Source: CAJXVA01 sp963761755 (lineage in GTDB: Bacteria > Myxococcota_A > Polyangia > Nannocystales > Nannocystaceae). From it: DNA of 64,000 nucleotides. Each line of letters opens with the position of its first letter. Positions within the stretch are counted from its first letter, which is position 1. Location: the NCBI GenBank assembly GCA_963761755.1, contig CAVXIC010000006.1, positions 124,001-188,000 on the forward strand, written 5' to 3'. Of this stretch, positions 1 through 8,199 are shown piece after piece. The position numbers and the translations under genes are program-made. The notes beneath the pieces are model-generated. The model ran no database searches. It was given only the letters and a program-made list of their open reading frames with translations, and had not been told where the DNA came from.

Positions 1-1001
1 AGGTCCGCTCCATTCGCACGCTGCCGACCGCCTCGCTCGGAGCGCGCGCCGCAAAATTGGCCGAGGTGGTGGCCTCGCTGCCCGGCGAGGACGACGTGCA
101 CCTGCTCGGACACTCGACCGGGGGCCTCGATGCGCGTCTGTTCCTCTCGCCGGGTGCGTCACTGCCGACGACGGTGAACCTCGAAGCTGCCGCCGCTCGC
201 GTCCGCAGCGTGGTGACGGTGGCCTCGCCGCACCACGGCACGCCGCTCGCCCTGTTCATGACTGGCGTCAACGGTCATCGGCTGCTGCGGGTGTTGTCGT
301 TCGTCATGACGAAGATGCTCTCGACCGCCCGGGGGCCGGCGCGGGCGATCGGGTCGGTGTCCGAAGCCGTGCTGCTGCTCGACAGCCTCTCGGGTCTCGA
401 GCGGCACGTGCGCAAGCCGCTGGCCGATCGCCTGGGCCCGCTGCTGGCCAAGCCGGCCGATGCCGACGTCGACGACGGGGGCGCGCTGCATCCGTTGATC
501 GAGGACATGGGTCATGACAGCGCGCTGTTCGAACACCTCACGCCCTCGTCGATGGAGTTGTTCAACACCGCCGTCGGGAATCGAGAGGGCGTGGCCTATG
601 GATGCGTGGTCGCAGCCGCGCCTGCCCCCTCGGTGCGCGGTCGTTTGCACGTGGGCCTCGATCCGCTCGGCCAGCTAGGCTACGCGCTGTTCAGCACCCT
701 GCATCGGCTCTGCGCGCTGAGCCGGCCGCGTCATATGGCGGTGCTCACCGCCGCGCAGCGGAGCGCGCTGGAGGCCGGCCTCGGCCGTATTCCGGGGATG
801 GACGACAACGACGGGTTCGTGCCGTCGCTGTCGCAGATCTGGGGGACGGTGATCGAGGCTCGCAGCTGTGATCACCTGGACTTGATGGGGCACTACGGCG
901 CGCCCGGACGAGATTTGTTGCCCTGCGGCGCGGACTTCGGGACCACCGAGTTCGAGCGCGTCTGGGAGCGCGCCGGTCTGTTCGCCTTGGATCGGGAATG
1001 A
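1..1001 (+). CDS. Alpha/beta-hydrolase fold lipase, 5' end outside window
   Basis: The reading frame is already open at base 3, and the first possible start (TTG at 57) lies only 17 codons before the nucleophile, so the true start is upstream of the window. The nucleophile elbow reads GHSTGG (about bases 108-125). Downstream, SPHHGT is typical of triacylglycerol-lipase-like hydrolases. Near the C-terminus, DNDGFVP and CDHLD supply a plausible catalytic Asp and His. It probably hydrolyses a lipid or ester. I see no signal peptide because the N-terminus is missing. It ends 31 bases before the convergent prolyl-tRNA synthetase gene. Substrate is unknown. Confidence 0.8.
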   Translation, partial: VRSIRTLPTASLGARAAKLAEVVASLPGEDDVHLLGHSTGGLDARLFLSPGASLPTTVNLEAAAARVRSVVTVASPHHGTPLALFMTGVNGHRLLRVLSFVMTKMLSTARGPARAIGSVSEAVLLLDSLSGLERHVRKPLADRLGPLLAKPADADVDDGGALHPLIEDMGHDSALFEHLTPSSMELFNTAVGNREGVAYGCVVAAAPAPSVRGRLHVGLDPLGQLGYALFSTLHRLCALSRPRHMAVLTAAQRSALEAGLGRIPGMDDNDGFVPSLSQIWGTVIEARSCDHLDLMGHYGAPGRDLLPCGADFGTTEFERVWERAGLFALDRE

Positions 1002-1032
1002 GCGCGGGCCGAGGCCCGCGGCCCGGACGCGC

Positions 1033-2526
1033 TCAGTAGGACTTGGCCATCAGCACGCGCTGCGTCGATGGTTTGCCGGACTTGATGCACGTGCCCGGCT
1101 CGGGTGCAGGCCCTTGGTCGGGCAGCGGAACGCAGCGGATGGTGACCTTCGTCTCCGCCTTGATGGCGGCCTCGGTCTCGGCCGTGCCGTCCCAGTGGCA
1201 CCACGCGAAGGTGCTCGCGTCGCCCTTGAAGGTGTCGACGAACTGCTCCCACGTATCGAGCGTGACCGTATTGTCCGCGACGCGCTGCTTGGCCGCTTCG
1301 AAGAGCTCGGCCTGGTAGGCGTCGAGTCGAGCGCTGATGCCCTCGACGAAGGCGTCGGTGTCCAAGAACTCCTTCTTGCCGGTGCCGCCGGTCCGCATCT
1401 TGACGCAGACCTGGCCCTTCTCGAGGTCCTTGGGCCCGAGCTCGATGCGCATCGGCACCCCGCGGCGCTCCCAGTGATAGAACTTCGCGCCCGGCCGCAT
1501 GTCGCGGTCGTCGATCTGCACCTCGAGGAAGTCTCGGTAGCGGACGCCCTCGGGAGCGATGTCGATGCTGACCAGGCGCTTGCGCAGCGCCTCGGCGGCC
1601 TCCATCACCGCGGCCTTCTGCGCGTCGTCCCGGTAGATCGGGATGATCACGGCGTGAATCGGGGCCAGCGCGGGCGGTAGGACGAGGCCCTCGTCGTCAG
1701 AGTGCGTCATGATCAGACCGCCGATCAGACGGGTCGAGACGCCCCACGAGGTCTGCCAGACGTACTCGAGCTCGCCGCTCTCGGCCTGGAACTTCACGTC
1801 GAAGGCCTTGCCGAAGTTCTGGCCCAGGTCGTGGCTGGTGCCGGCTTGCAGCGCCTTTCCATCCTGCATCATCGCCTCGATGCACAGGCTCTGAAGGGCG
1901 CCGGCGAATTTCTCGGTCTCCGTCTTGATGCCGCGGATGACCGGCATCGCCATCGTCTGCTCGGCGAACTCGCTGTACACGCCCAGCATCTTGCGGACCT
2001 CGCCCTTCGCCTCCTCGTGGTTGGCGTGCGCGGTGTGCCCCTCCTGCCACAGGAACTCGGTCGTCCGCAGGAACAGCCGTGTGCGCAGCTCCCAGCGCAT
2101 CACGTTGGCCCATTGGTTGATCAGCAGCGGCAGGTCTCGGTGGCTGGAGATCCACTTGCCGAAGAAGTGTCCGATGATCGTCTCGGACGTCGGCCGGATG
2201 ACGTAGGGCTCCTCGAGCTTCTCGCCGCCGGCGTGGGTGACCACGGCCAGCTCCGGCGCGAACCCTTCGACGTGCTCGGCTTCCTTGGTGATGAAGCTCT
2301 GCGGGACCAGCAGGGGGAAGTAGGCGTTTTGGTGCCCCGTGTCTTTGAAGCGGGTGTCCAGGCCGCGCTGGATCTTCTCCCAGATCGCGAACCCGTAGGG
2401 CTTGATGACCATGCAGCCCTTGACGACCTTGGCCGACTCCGCGAGGTCGGCTTCGCGGATCACGTCCTGGTACCACTGGGGGTAGTCCTCGGCGCGCGGG
2501 GTGATCTTCTCGGGCTTGGCACTCAT
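1033..2526 (-). CDS. proS: Prolyl-tRNA synthetase, short eukaryote/archaeal-like type
   Basis: This 497-residue class II aminoacyl-tRNA synthetase charges tRNA-Pro. The start MSAKPEKITPRAEDYPQWY is typical of the short ProRS type, which lacks the editing insertion of the E. coli type. Visible landmarks are RPTSETIIGHFFGKWI, motif 2 (WELRTRLFLRTTEFLWQEGH), motif 3 around STRLIGGLIMTHSDDEG, an anticodon-binding domain, and a C-terminal extension ending in KSY. The C-terminal aromatic residue is a known trait of this type. The ATG overlaps the stop of the upstream membrane-protein gene (ATGA), so the two genes are probably translationally coupled although their functions look unrelated. Confidence 0.95.
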   Translation of the reverse strand: MSAKPEKITPRAEDYPQWYQDVIREADLAESAKVVKGCMVIKPYGFAIWEKIQRGLDTRFKDTGHQNAYFPLLVPQSFITKEAEHVEGFAPELAVVTHAGGEKLEEPYVIRPTSETIIGHFFGKWISSHRDLPLLINQWANVMRWELRTRLFLRTTEFLWQEGHTAHANHEEAKGEVRKMLGVYSEFAEQTMAMPVIRGIKTETEKFAGALQSLCIEAMMQDGKALQAGTSHDLGQNFGKAFDVKFQAESGELEYVWQTSWGVSTRLIGGLIMTHSDDEGLVLPPALAPIHAVIIPIYRDDAQKAAVMEAAEALRKRLVSIDIAPEGVRYRDFLEVQIDDRDMRPGAKFYHWERRGVPMRIELGPKDLEKGQVCVKMRTGGTGKKEFLDTDAFVEGISARLDAYQAELFEAAKQRVADNTVTLDTWEQFVDTFKGDASTFAWCHWDGTAETEAAIKAETKVTIRCVPLPDQGPAPEPGTCIKSGKPSTQRVLMAKSY

Positions 2527-4070
2527 CGCGGCGGAGCATGGCCCGCCCCGCGCTCGGGGTGCAAGCGGGAACGGCCCGGCCACGCGGCGATGGCGAGACT
2601 GCTCACTGCGACCGCGCCGATCGCCCCGAAGATCCACGCCATGCCCGGATGGCCGAGCCGCGCGAGCTGCCACGCGCCGACGCGAAGCAGATCGGGCCTC
2701 AGCGACGCAAAGCCCCACGCTGGGCTTCCCCGCAGCGTCCAGTGCGAGACCCACAGATACCCGGGGCTCGGGGGTGTGTCTGCGTTGAGGCGCAGCATCC
2801 ACTCGAAGATGGAGTGCTGCGCGAGGTGTGCCTGCAGCGCGACCGAAGCGATCAGCAAGAGCACCAGCCTCAGACGGCGGTGTCTCGTCCCCGAATCCCA
2901 CGCTGCGACGATGGGCACGAGCGCGAAGGGCAGGGCAGGGATGAGGAAGCGGGGGCCCAGTGCCCAGCCTCCCCACCAGTCGGAGCGTGACGCGACGAAG
3001 AGCAGCCGCGAGGCGACCAGCGCGAGCGAGAACCACGCCGCTGCGGGCACGCGCTCCCGAAACCGTCTCCACCCCGGTACCGCTCCCAGGAGGATCGGCG
3101 AGGTCAGCCACAGGCTGCGTCCGGGCGAGACCAGCAGCGCCAGCAGCTCGGTCCCAGGAACGATGAAGTGACTGTACAGACCATGACGCCCCGACTCGAA
3201 GGGGCTGCCGAACCGCGCCGCGTGGCTGAGCGCGAGCGCGAGCACCCCGGTCGCGCCCAGCACCAACGCGACGCCCCATTCGCGCCGCATCGCTCGGCGG
3301 TCCGTCCACGCCGGGCCGAAGGCGTACCCGGCAAAGGCCGGGACCGCGACCAGGTTGAGGAGGTGGATGTGCGTGGACCATCCGACGATGAGCGCGGCGG
3401 CCCACAGCCAGCGCGCGGCGGTTCCATCGCGCTGGGCCCGAAGCCGGTGGTGGCGCTCGAGGGCGACCGCTGCCGCGAGAAGGGCTGCGGTCGACAGGGG
3501 CTCGCTGAGAAAGGTGCGAGTGTAGGGCCACAGCAGGGTCCCGAACGCGAGCGAGATGCCCATGACCCAGCCGGCGGCGCGCGAGAAGCCCAGCTGCCGC
3601 ACCCAGGTCATCGCGAGCAGGACGACCAGCGGCGCGATCAAACAGTTGGTGAGGCTGACGAACAGCCGGGTCCAGTCCCCTGACGGACTGCGACGGTGCA
3701 CGAAGAAGTGGTCGGATCGGATCGCGTGACGCCACTGGGGTGGGGCGGTCGCGGCCGCGATCGTGCCCGCGCCGTACATGGGGAGCGCGACGACGGACAA
3801 GGCGTGCCCGAAGAAGCCGTAGCGCGCACCATCGGGACCCCGAGCCCACCCGAACGTCCCGGTTGGCTGCCCCTTGGGCTCCCCGGTCCGGCGCGGGATC
3901 CCCTCGATGTCCAGCGCGCCACGTTCGTACAGGGCGGCGGTCGTCTGGTAGACGATCTCATCGTCCGGAAAGACGATCCGTCCCGAAGCGCTGAGCAGGT
4001 AGGCGCAAACGCAAAACACCAGGAACGCGACGATGCGTCGTCGTTCCTGGTGTGTCGGCGTCGAAGTCAC
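2523..4070 (-). CDS. Multi-span membrane protein, GT-C (ArnT/PMT-like) glycosyltransferase candidate
   Basis: A protein of 515 residues with about ten hydrophobic segments. I chose the GTG start at 4070, giving VTSTPTHQERRRIVAF and then the first membrane segment. The longer open frame upstream overlaps the preceding lipoprotein gene and encodes His/Arg-rich non-protein-like sequence. After the first segment the sequence FPDDEIVYQTT resembles the acidic first external loop of GT-C glycosyltransferases, which move sugars from lipid carriers. That role is inference. It is paralogous to the protein at 10131-11678: both have a GSPxxxG loop, an SPxLLG segment and WxGGxxxGPR before the last segments. 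It starts 11 bases after the lipoprotein gene stops and ends in an ATGA overlap with proS. Confidence 0.7.
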   Translation of the reverse strand: MTSTPTHQERRRIVAFLVFCVCAYLLSASGRIVFPDDEIVYQTTAALYERGALDIEGIPRRTGEPKGQPTGTFGWARGPDGARYGFFGHALSVVALPMYGAGTIAAATAPPQWRHAIRSDHFFVHRRSPSGDWTRLFVSLTNCLIAPLVVLLAMTWVRQLGFSRAAGWVMGISLAFGTLLWPYTRTFLSEPLSTAALLAAAVALERHHRLRAQRDGTAARWLWAAALIVGWSTHIHLLNLVAVPAFAGYAFGPAWTDRRAMRREWGVALVLGATGVLALALSHAARFGSPFESGRHGLYSHFIVPGTELLALLVSPGRSLWLTSPILLGAVPGWRRFRERVPAAAWFSLALVASRLLFVASRSDWWGGWALGPRFLIPALPFALVPIVAAWDSGTRHRRLRLVLLLIASVALQAHLAQHSIFEWMLRLNADTPPSPGYLWVSHWTLRGSPAWGFASLRPDLLRVGAWQLARLGHPGMAWIFGAIGAVAVSSLAIAAWPGRSRLHPERGAGHAPPR

Positions 4071-4081
4071 GACGCGCGCGA

Positions 4082-4540
4082 TCAGCCGGAGGTGCCACCG
4101 GTGTCGGACATGCACATCGAGGTGTCGAAGGTGCACATCACCGGGTCGCAGCCGAGCGTGCCGGTGCCCAGCCCGAGGGCGGTGCAGTCCAGGCCCTGGA
4201 GCTCCGCGCCGTCGCACTGCTCGCCGGGGCTGACGACCCCGTCACCGCATCCGCCGCCCTCGGTGGGGTCGGCCGTGGTCGAGCTGCTGCTGGTGGTCGC
4301 GGGGTCGGTGGGGTCGGTCGTGCCACCATCGGTGGTGGGGGTGCTGGTCGCCGACGGATCGACCGAACCGGTCGAGTCGTCGGCGGTGCTTCCGGCCTCA
4401 CCGTCGGTCGTGGACGGCTGAGCGTCCATCGTCGTCTGGCCAGCCGACGCGGTGAACCCCGGGTCTTCGACGTCGGTCGTGCAACCAACCAGCGCGCTCG
4501 CCATCGCGACGCAAGCAACCCCCAACCCAATGCGAATCAT
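4082..4540 (-). CDS. Lipoprotein with acidic/Ser/Thr linker and Cys-rich repeat
   Basis: A 152-residue predicted lipoprotein. The signal peptide MIRIGLGVACVAMASALVGC ends in a lipobox, VGC, with Cys20 the likely lipidation site. A low-complexity Ser/Thr/Asp/Pro linker follows to about residue 92. The C-terminal domain begins GCGDGVVSPGEQCDG and holds regularly spaced cysteines. This is the repeat known from myxobacterial surface proteins (Myxococcus Cys-rich repeat/DUF4215 type). One repeat is present. It is probably exposed on the outer membrane or secreted; the function is unknown. It is likely first in a transcription unit with the membrane protein and proS. Confidence 0.8.
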   Translation of the reverse strand: MIRIGLGVACVAMASALVGCTTDVEDPGFTASAGQTTMDAQPSTTDGEAGSTADDSTGSVDPSATSTPTTDGGTTDPTDPATTSSSSTTADPTEGGGCGDGVVSPGEQCDGAELQGLDCTALGLGTGTLGCDPVMCTFDTSMCMSDTGGTSG

Positions 4541-4548
4541 ACGGACAC

Positions 4549-4577
4549 CTTAGATCGCCAGCGCCGGGTTCGGTCAA
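4549..4577 (-). promoter_or_regulatory. Possible sigma-70 type promoter for the Cys-rich lipoprotein
   Basis: On the minus strand TTGACC (4577-4572) and TCTAAG (4554-4549) are separated by 17 bases. The -35 matches five of six consensus positions and the -10 four of six. The start point would lie about at the ATG (4540), implying a very short or absent leader. In so GC-rich a genome the match may be chance. Confidence 0.3.
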
Positions 4578-4720
4578 GGAAAAAGCGGCTTTGGCCGATT
4601 CAGCACCTTGACATTCCTCGCGTGCATCGAGCTTCGCCGCCGCAAGGGGCCATAGCGCGGTGTCGGGTGAGAGGAGGGAACCTTTTATAGACGCGCGAAT
4701 CTGGGGGCGGGAGAGCGATT

Positions 4721-5941
4721 TCACACCACGCCCACCTGCGGTGCGGGCGCAACTGGAAAGCGATCCGAGTCGACGCCGAGGAAGCCCGGCGCGGGCCGAG
4801 CGAAGAAGTACCCCTGCATCCATGCGCACCCCGCATCGAGCAGGGCGTCGCGTTCGCGGGCGGTCTCGACTCCCTCGGAGATCGTCTTGGCCCCGATCTC
4901 GGTCGCGAACTGACGCATGCGGCGAAGCAGACGCTGCTTGACCGGGTGCAGGTGCAGGTCGCGAACGAGCGCCATGTCGAACTTGATGAAGTCGGGGTCG
5001 AGCTCGGCGAGTGCGGTGAGACCAGCGTAGCCGCTCCCCAGGTCATCGATCGCCAGACGGTATCCGCGAGCGCGCAGCGAGGCGAAGAACGTCTTGACCC
5101 GGCGGTAGTCCTCGATCGCAGCGCGCTCGGTGAGCTCGAAGACGATCGACGAGGCGTGTGACGTGAGGACCCCGTCCAGGGCCGCCTTGGCGAACGCAGG
5201 ATCGTCCAGATCGGAGGGGTGCACGTTGATGAAGTGCAGCCGGGGCGTGTCCGCGGTGGCCGCGAGCTCGTCGGCCATGATCGCTCGGAGGACGTCGCCC
5301 AGCGCGTGCACTCGGGCGGTCCGCTCCGCGACGCCGAAGATCAGGTCGGGAAATTTCATGCCGTCCATCGTCCCCCGACAGAGCCACTCGTACGCGACCA
5401 CCGACCGCTCCGCGCAGTCGATGATCGGCTGGTGGTGAAAGTGAAAGGCACGCTCCGCGATCGCCCGGTCCAGCAGGAACGCGGAGCACTCGAGCTCGTA
5501 GCCCTTGGGGTCCGATGCCGCCCGCGACGCAGCCGCGACCGACCGAGCGAACGCTTGGCCCCGATGGCTGGGTCCCAGGAGCAGCGGGACCCGGGAGACG
5601 CTCACGCCGGCCGCGTCCGCGGGGCTCACCAGCGGGCGGATCGCCTCGGCGATCGCCTCGCGGAGAAGATCTTGGTGAAGCTCGGTGCCACCGGCTCGAC
5701 GCCACGCGATGAAGTCGTCGGCCGGCCAGTGACGGACCCCATAGGCCTCGCCATCCAGGCCCAGGACCCCGACGATGGCCCGTCCCGCCCTATCCAAGAG
5801 CTCAGCGTGTGCCCCATGGCCCGAGCGTCGCTCCAGCTCGTTTCCGAACGGCATCCGCACGTAGAATAGGTCCATGGGGCCTTCAGGCCCTCTTTCGAGG
5901 GGTTCTGGCACCGTCCAAGCTGAGTCCACGTGAAAGGTCAT
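4721..5941 (-). CDS. EAL-domain cyclic-di-GMP phosphodiesterase
   Basis: A cytoplasmic protein of 406 residues from the ATG at 5941; the frame stays open upstream but is not protein-like there. The N-terminal ~165 residues match no domain I know. Residues ~170-395 are an EAL domain. The signature is EWL rather than EAL (Glu185), but the metal and catalytic set looks complete: Asn239 (FINVHPSD), Glu269 (ELTE), Asp299/Asp300 (DDLGSGYAGL), Lys320, Glu356 (ISEGVET) and Gln376 (MQGYFFARP). It is therefore probably an active phosphodiesterase that lowers c-di-GMP. No GGDEF domain is present. It is divergent from the Ser/Thr kinase gene, with a palindrome in the shared upstream region. Confidence 0.85.
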   Translation of the reverse strand: MTFHVDSAWTVPEPLERGPEGPMDLFYVRMPFGNELERRSGHGAHAELLDRAGRAIVGVLGLDGEAYGVRHWPADDFIAWRRAGGTELHQDLLREAIAEAIRPLVSPADAAGVSVSRVPLLLGPSHRGQAFARSVAAASRAASDPKGYELECSAFLLDRAIAERAFHFHHQPIIDCAERSVVAYEWLCRGTMDGMKFPDLIFGVAERTARVHALGDVLRAIMADELAATADTPRLHFINVHPSDLDDPAFAKAALDGVLTSHASSIVFELTERAAIEDYRRVKTFFASLRARGYRLAIDDLGSGYAGLTALAELDPDFIKFDMALVRDLHLHPVKQRLLRRMRQFATEIGAKTISEGVETARERDALLDAGCAWMQGYFFARPAPGFLGVDSDRFPVAPAPQVGVV

Positions 5942-6028
5942 CTCGACCCTGAAGCCATCGACTCGGTCTTCTGGGTGCTTGAGCGCCGGATGTGGGCCGC
6001 CTCCCGGGGTAAACCGCGGCGATGGACG

Positions 6029-6046
6029 TGTGCGCCGTTGCGCACA
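6029..6046. promoter_or_regulatory. Palindrome between divergent EAL and kinase genes
   Basis: TGTGCGC and GCGCACA form perfect 7-bp arms around a 4-bp centre. Short outer blocks GGACG and CGTCC flank it on the two sides. It lies in the 190-bp region between the EAL start (5941) and the kinase start (6132), where a shared operator would sit. No regulator is identified. Confidence 0.35.
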
Positions 6047-6131
6047 ATTTCGTCCACCTCGCTCCGAACGGTGTTCCGCCGCGCCTAGCGCGCTTGATCG
6101 GAACCCCTTGGGATCAGTACACTCGACGACG

Positions 6132-7886
6132 GTGTTAGGGGGTCCATCGGCATTGCCGGGAGATGCTGCGGGAACGCGGCTCGGCAAATATCAGCTTCTG
6201 CGTCGCCTTGCGACCGGAGGCATGGCCGAGATTTTTCTCGCGCGTGCGCAGTCGATGCACGGCTTCGAGAAGCAGGTCGTGCTCAAGCGCATCCTGCCGC
6301 AGCACGCCCAGAGCGAGGACTTCATCCGCATGTTCTTGGCGGAAGCGCGTCTGGCCGCCACGCTGCACCACCCCAACATCGTCCAGGTCTACGACATCGG
6401 TGAAGAAGGCGGGACCTACTTCTTCACGATGGAATACATCCAGGGCGAGGACTTGCGACGGCTCGTTCGTGCCGCGCGTCGCAAGCAGACGCCCATCCCG
6501 CTCGCCCACATCCTGCACATCATCATGGGGATGGCCGGTGGTCTGCATCACGCCCACGAGAAGGTGGGTAACGACGGCAGACCCTTGGGCATCGTGCACC
6601 GCGACGTGTCTCCGTCCAACGTGCTCGTCACGTACGAAGGCGACGTGAAGGTCGTCGACTTCGGTATCGCGAAAGCCGCGGCCGCCCAGGTCTCGACGAT
6701 CGCCGGCACGCTCAAGGGCAAGATCCCGTACATGTCTCCCGAGCAGTGTCGGGGCGAGGCGGTCGACCGGCGCAGCGACATCTTCTCGATCGGCACGCTG
6801 CTGTGGGAGCTCACCACCGGCAAGCGTCTGTTCGCAGGGGAGAACGAGTTCGCGATCCTCAACCGGGTCGCCAAGGCGGACGTGCCCCCGCCCAGCAGCG
6901 TGCGTCCCGAGTACCCGCCGGAGCTCGAGGCGATCGTCATGCGGGCGCTGAACGTCGACCCGGAGCGCCGCTACGACACGGCGATCGATCTGCAGATCGA
7001 CCTCGAGGACTTTGCACGCGAGGCGCGGCTGCCCGTGTCCTCCGCGCGGATGGGGCGGTTCGTTCGCGGTCTGTTTGAAGAAGAGCTTCGCGCAGCGCAA
7101 GCCGAGCTCGCCGAGGCCCGGGCGGACGTCGGCCACACGATGATCGTGTCTCCGAGCAGCTCTCCGGAGGGCTTCTCGGATCTGACGCCCAGCGAGCTCC
7201 GCCTGCACGCCGAGCCGACGCCAGGCCTCATCGGTGACGGGAGTACCGGGTCGGGCACGGACATCTCCGTCGCCAAATCCCTGCCGCGGCGAAACCCGGC
7301 GATTGCACTGGGCGCAGGGTTCCTCCTCACGCTGGGTGTCGGGGGTGGGTTGTTCATGGCCTTCGGAGGTGGCGACGGGCCCTCTGGCGAGCCCGCAGCT
7401 GCCGCGGTGAGCCAGCCCGATTCCCCCAGCGTCCAGCCCACGACGCCGGTCGCAGCGCCCGACGGCGAGCCCGAGGCCGCCGACGGCCTTGTCGGTCCAA
7501 ACGGTGCGCACGGAGACCCAGGGGCGGTCCCGAACGCCGAGAGCCCCTCGGGGATCGAAGACCCCTCGCTCGACCCGACGGCGGGTGCCGCACTGGACGC
7601 TCCCGGCGCGAAAGACCCGGACGCCGAGACGTCCGATCGGGCTGGTGATCGGGCTGGCGATCGGGTTGGCGATCGGGCTGGCGATCGGGCTGGCGGCGAC
7701 CCGTCGTCCCCGACGGACGCCCAAGCGCAGAAGAAACCTCCGCGATCGGTGCGCAAGAAGAAGCCGCCCAAGGCGTCCGAGCCCAAGGTGCCCAAGGCAC
7801 CCAAGGTCAAGGACCCGCCGGCGGAGGTCACCAAGAAGAAGAAGGCGGCGTGGGATGCAGACTCCGCCCGTCTGCCCGACTTCTAG
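6132..7886 (+). CDS. Membrane-anchored Ser/Thr protein kinase (PknB-like)
   Basis: A 584-residue eukaryote-like kinase. I chose the GTG at 6132 because the kinase domain starts about residue 18; the frame upstream is not protein-like. The domain looks active: glycine loop LATGGMAEIF (26-35), Lys52, HRDVSPSN (156-163), DFG (176-178) and SPEQ with SDIFSIGTLLWEL. A single membrane span lies about residues 388-411. The exterior tail is Pro/Ala/Asp-rich, has a GDRA-type tandem repeat from 12-base DNA repeats (about 7635-7690), and ends in a Lys-rich stretch. Two TPR/membrane genes follow on the same strand. The stop codon TAG lies inside a palindromic repeat. Confidence 0.9.
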   Translation: MLGGPSALPGDAAGTRLGKYQLLRRLATGGMAEIFLARAQSMHGFEKQVVLKRILPQHAQSEDFIRMFLAEARLAATLHHPNIVQVYDIGEEGGTYFFTMEYIQGEDLRRLVRAARRKQTPIPLAHILHIIMGMAGGLHHAHEKVGNDGRPLGIVHRDVSPSNVLVTYEGDVKVVDFGIAKAAAAQVSTIAGTLKGKIPYMSPEQCRGEAVDRRSDIFSIGTLLWELTTGKRLFAGENEFAILNRVAKADVPPPSSVRPEYPPELEAIVMRALNVDPERRYDTAIDLQIDLEDFAREARLPVSSARMGRFVRGLFEEELRAAQAELAEARADVGHTMIVSPSSSPEGFSDLTPSELRLHAEPTPGLIGDGSTGSGTDISVAKSLPRRNPAIALGAGFLLTLGVGGGLFMAFGGGDGPSGEPAAAAVSQPDSPSVQPTTPVAAPDGEPEAADGLVGPNGAHGDPGAVPNAESPSGIEDPSLDPTAGAALDAPGAKDPDAETSDRAGDRAGDRVGDRAGDRAGGDPSSPTDAQAQKKPPRSVRKKKPPKASEPKVPKAPKVKDPPAEVTKKKKAAWDADSARLPDF

Positions 7887-7970
7887 AGCGCCGTGGTGAA
7901 ACCCGGCGCGGCGGATCGGAGCGAAAAAGACGCGTGAGACGTCGTGTCTGGTTTCACCACGGGCTGCTAG
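7882..7970. repeat. Palindromic repeat family A, copy 1 (both arms)
   Basis: The perfect inverted arms CCGTGGTGAAACC (7891-7903) and its complement (7950-7962) enclose 46 bases. The element starts at TCTAG, which contains the kinase stop codon, and ends at CTAG. The right arm read on the minus strand matches copy 2 at 9955 over its first 38 bases with one mismatch. Family members sit at gene 3' ends. Together with the next element it fills most of the 313-bp gap between genes (7887-8199); I see no gene there. Confidence 0.75.
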
Positions 7971-8134
7971 AGCGGCGACCAGTTTGATTCCGGGTGCTGA
8001 GGTGCGTCTGGGGCCGTTCCTGGGTAGGAGCGTGGCCGAAGTTGTGTCGGGCACACCACGAGCGCCGCGCGACACCGTCAGGTGCGGCCCCAGGCGTGCA
8101 TCAGCGCATGGAATCAAACTGATCGCCGCTCTAG
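7967..8134. repeat. 168-bp imperfect palindrome with 25-bp terminal inverted repeats (MITE-like)
   Basis: The left end begins CTAGAGCGGCGACCAGTTTG and runs to TTCC. The right end is its reverse complement with one mismatch in 25. Inside, CTGGGGCCG recurs near both ends in inverted orientation, so the whole unit could fold into one long hairpin. It starts at the CTAG that ends the preceding repeat and itself ends in CTAG. I found no coding capacity. The remaining ~65 bases to the next gene hold only its ribosome site (GGGAGG). Confidence 0.7.
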
Positions 8135-8199
8135 ACGCCCTTGGCGCGGCTTTGCTCGACGCAGGGGGTCCGCATTGGGCATGATGAGGGAGGCCCGCC

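Noticed and set aside
7984..8184. Short open frame inside the 168-bp palindrome
   Set aside because: It runs through the inverted repeats and has no protein-like features or ribosome site.
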